Shown: piece by piece, positions 5,890 through 7,337 of the stretch
Layout: every line of letters begins with the position of its first letter
How positions within the stretch are numbered: position 1 is the stretch's first letter
DNA from: Planctomycetota bacterium
GTDB lineage: Bacteria; Planctomycetota; PUPC01; DSUN01
Assembly: GCA_016872875.1 (NCBI GenBank)
Contig: VGYW01000417.1
Location: 1 to 7,337 of the forward strand
Direction: 5' to 3'
Length of the DNA stretch: 7,337 nt
Notes under the pieces: model-generated
What the model saw: the letters and a program-made list of their open reading frames with translations, nothing else
Told to the model about the DNA's origin: nothing
Databases searched by the model: none
Position numbers and translations under genes: made by a program

Positions 5890-7197
5890 GTGGCCATCCT
5901 TGGCCTCGGCTACGTCGGCCTGCCACTCGCCACCGAGTTCGCTCTCGCAGGCTTCCACGTCTGGGGCATTGACGTTGATGCCGAGCGTGTGGCGGCGGTG
6001 AACCGCGGCGACAGCTACATAGGGGACGTGAACTCCGCCATCCTTGCCGGCGTGGCCGCCAAGGGCCTCCTCCGCGCCTCGACCGACCCCGCCGCCGTCG
6101 CCGACTGCGACGCCGTGATCATCTGCGTGCCCACGCCGCTGCGCAAGACCAAGGACCCCGACATGTCGTTCATCGTGGACGCCGTGACGCGCGTGCGGGG
6201 CCACGCCCACGCTGGGCAGCTCATCGTGCTCGAGAGCACCACCTATCCCGGCACCTGCGAGGAGCTGGTGGCCCCAATGCTGGCCGAGACGGGCCTGGCG
6301 GTGGGCCGCGGCCTCTTCCTCGCCTTCAGCCCCGAGCGCGTGGACCCAGGGAACAAGCGGTTCACCACCCGCAACATCCCCAAAGTCGTCGGCGGCGTCA
6401 ACGAGCCCTCCACCCACGTCGCCTGCGCGCTCTACAGCGCCATCATCGAGCGGGTCCACCCCGTCTCCTCGACCAAGACGGCTGAGATGGTGAAGCTGCT
6501 CGAGAACACCTTTCGCAGCGTGAACATCGGCCTCATCAACGAGTTGGCCCTCATCTGCGACCGCATGGGCCTCGACGTGTGGGAGGTCATCGAGGCGGCC
6601 GCGACCAAGCCCTTCGGCTTCATGCCCTTCTACCCCGGCCCCGGCCTGGGCGGCCACTGCCTGCCGATTGACCCCATCTACCTCTCGTGGAAGGCGAAGC
6701 TCCTCGACGTCGAGGCGAGCTTCATAGACCTGGCGGCGAAGGTGAACGCGGCGATGCCGCGCCACGTGGTCGAGAAGATCGCCGCCGCCCTCAACGACGA
6801 GGCGAAGCCGGTCCGCGGCTCGGCCATCCTGGTCCTCGGCGTGGCCTACAAGCGCGACGTGGCCGACATCCGCGAGTCCCCCGCCCTCGACATCCTCAAG
6901 CACCTGGCCGCCCTGGGCGCCACCGTGGCCTACAGCGACCCCCACGTGCCCCGGCTCCGCCTGGGGTCACATCTTCATTTGGCACATGGCGGCCATGTGC
7001 GAAATGAAGATGTGACCCCCGACATGGCCTCGGCGGAGCTGACGCCCGAGCGCCTGGCGGCGGCCGATTGCGTGGTCATCGTGGCCAACCACACGGCCTT
7101 CGACTACGCGGCAGTGGTCCGCCACGCCCGCCTGGTGGTGGACACCCGCAATGCCACCAAGGGCCTCGCCGGCGGCGCCCGCGTCGTGAAGCTTTAG
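5890..7197 (+). CDS. UDP-sugar 6-dehydrogenase, probably UDP-GlcNAc/UDP-hexosamine type (WbpA/TviB-like)
   Basis: This NAD-dependent enzyme oxidises C6 of a UDP-sugar to the uronic acid for EPS synthesis. From GTG 5890 it has 435 residues. The Rossmann motif is GLGYVG (5-10). CVPTPLRKTKDPD (79-91), VLESTTYPGT (113-122) and FSPERVDPGN (146-155) favour the UDP-HexNAc dehydrogenase branch over UDP-glucose dehydrogenase. Lys and Asn of MVKLLENTF (200-208) and the catalytic Cys257 in GGHCLPIDP are present. YKRDVADIRESPA (320-332) begins the C-terminal domain. Residues about 359-377 are encoded by a 57-bp palindrome and have no counterpart in the family as I know it. The true N-terminus is probably longer: the same frame upstream reads AEAALLQKIAAREAR, as in relatives, and stays open to 5773 but has no ATG/GTG/TTG. 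GAGG at 5881-5884 is a weak site for the GTG. The exact substrate is inferred. Confidence 0.9.
   Translation: MAILGLGYVGLPLATEFALAGFHVWGIDVDAERVAAVNRGDSYIGDVNSAILAGVAAKGLLRASTDPAAVADCDAVIICVPTPLRKTKDPDMSFIVDAVTRVRGHAHAGQLIVLESTTYPGTCEELVAPMLAETGLAVGRGLFLAFSPERVDPGNKRFTTRNIPKVVGGVNEPSTHVACALYSAIIERVHPVSSTKTAEMVKLLENTFRSVNIGLINELALICDRMGLDVWEVIEAAATKPFGFMPFYPGPGLGGHCLPIDPIYLSWKAKLLDVEASFIDLAAKVNAAMPRHVVEKIAAALNDEAKPVRGSAILVLGVAYKRDVADIRESPALDILKHLAALGATVAYSDPHVPRLRLGSHLHLAHGGHVRNEDVTPDMASAELTPERLAAADCVVIVANHTAFDYAAVVRHARLVVDTRNATKGLAGGARVVKL
6963..7019. repeat. 57-bp near-perfect palindrome inserted in frame in the dehydrogenase gene
   Basis: The sequence ggggtcacatcttcattt (6963-6980) is exactly complementary to 7002-7019. 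After one G/G mismatch (6981/7001), gcacatggc (6982-6990) pairs with 6992-7000 around a single central G (6991). The element is 57 bp, exactly 19 codons, and keeps the reading frame. It encodes about residues 358-377, between the conserved YSDPHVPRL and SAELTPERL segments. The encoded His/Gly-rich stretch and its tcttcattt/aaatgaaga base composition are unlike the G+C-rich codons on either side. It is unrelated in sequence to the other repeats in the window. Confidence 0.8.
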
Positions 7198-7210
7198 GTC
7201 GCGGCTCGGC

Positions 7211-7337
7211 TTGTTGATGGGGCCGAAGACTGCCTGAAGGCAGCACTCCAAACAGCGGCCCTCTGGGTTCGGAGTCCTGCCTTTAGGCAGTCCTCTCAGG
7301 CTGTTGGTGGGGTCGAAGACTGCCTGAAGGCAGGACT
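7211..7337. repeat. REP-like hairpin cluster, copy C (continues past window end)
   Basis: Three copies of the same hairpin motif follow the dehydrogenase stop codon at 7195-7197: minus at 7253-7228 (stem 7230-7243), plus at 7267-7292 (stem 7277-7290, loop TTTA instead of TTCA) and minus at 7337-7318 (stem 7320-7333, cut by the window end). The segment 7211-7247 is repeated at 7301-7337 with 33 of 37 identities, an exact 90-bp period, so the cluster looks like a tandem array of minus-plus units. No gene is seen in the last 140 bases. Confidence 0.75.

Noticed and set aside
4757..5926. 389-codon minus-strand open frame over the kinase gene
   Set aside because: It is a shadow of the kinase frame. 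It also runs through the hairpin element and simple repeats, giving a low-complexity protein.
5734..6945. 403-codon minus-strand open frame over the dehydrogenase
   Set aside because: It is antisense to a gene with intact catalytic motifs, and its His/Gly/Glu/Val-rich composition is typical of antisense translation in G+C-rich DNA.
6963..7019. Frameshift or pseudogene in the dehydrogenase
   Set aside because: The palindrome is exactly 19 codons and the conserved C-terminal motifs resume in the same frame, so the gene is open and probably functional.
7211..7337. CRISPR array
   Set aside because: The repeats alternate in orientation, differ in sequence, and the spacer-like intervals are themselves repeated (90-bp period).

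Overview
The window is a stretch of G+C-rich bacterial DNA (about two-thirds G+C by eye). It carries one co-directional exopolysaccharide (EPS) assembly and export cluster on the + strand. There are six genes: a small MerR-like DNA-binding protein (555-755), an outer-membrane polysaccharide-export lipoprotein (828-1619), an inner-membrane chain-length/co-polymerase protein (1697-3298), an ExeA-like AAA ATPase with one membrane anchor (3560-4597), a CpsD/CapB-type tyrosine autokinase (4799-5593) and a UDP-sugar 6-dehydrogenase (5890-7197). The set and the protein architectures resemble the polysaccharide loci that accompany XrtA/PEP-CTERM exosortase systems, but no exosortase or PEP-CTERM protein lies in the window. 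No taxonomic marker is present. High G+C, Gram-negative export parts and repeat-rich gaps would suit a Planctomycetota/PVC-type or other environmental Gram-negative genome; this is a weak inference.

Layout. Bases 1-554 hold no convincing gene. They contain several inverted repeats, including three GTCC/GGAC dyads just upstream of the HTH gene. The first three genes are spaced 72-77 bases apart. From the chain-length gene onward the gaps widen to 201-296 bases and are filled with palindromic repeats. These are a 163-bp element with perfect 23-bp terminal inverted repeats (3346-3508), and two twin-hairpin elements with a shared outer arm (4602-4731 and 5593-5735). A third cluster of the same hairpin continues past the window end (7211-7337). 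A third, unrelated palindrome of exactly 57 bp (19 codons) lies in frame inside the dehydrogenase gene (6963-7019).

How the genes work together (inference from family knowledge). The dehydrogenase supplies a UDP-uronic-acid-type precursor. The chain-length protein and the separate tyrosine kinase form a split Wzc-like regulator of polymer length, cycling through the kinase's C-terminal tyrosine tail. The lipoprotein forms the outer-membrane exit channel. The AAA ATPase is an accessory membrane ATPase. The HTH protein at the head is the obvious candidate local regulator.

Most unusual points. (1) The in-frame palindrome insertion lies in the C-terminal domain of an otherwise intact enzyme. (2) The gap hairpins are REP-like, with stem base pairs that covary and a GGAG foot. 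(3) The dehydrogenase start is ambiguous: coding-like sequence extends upstream of the GTG with no ATG/GTG/TTG in frame, next to a 7-bp tandem repeat and a strong Shine-Dalgarno sequence.
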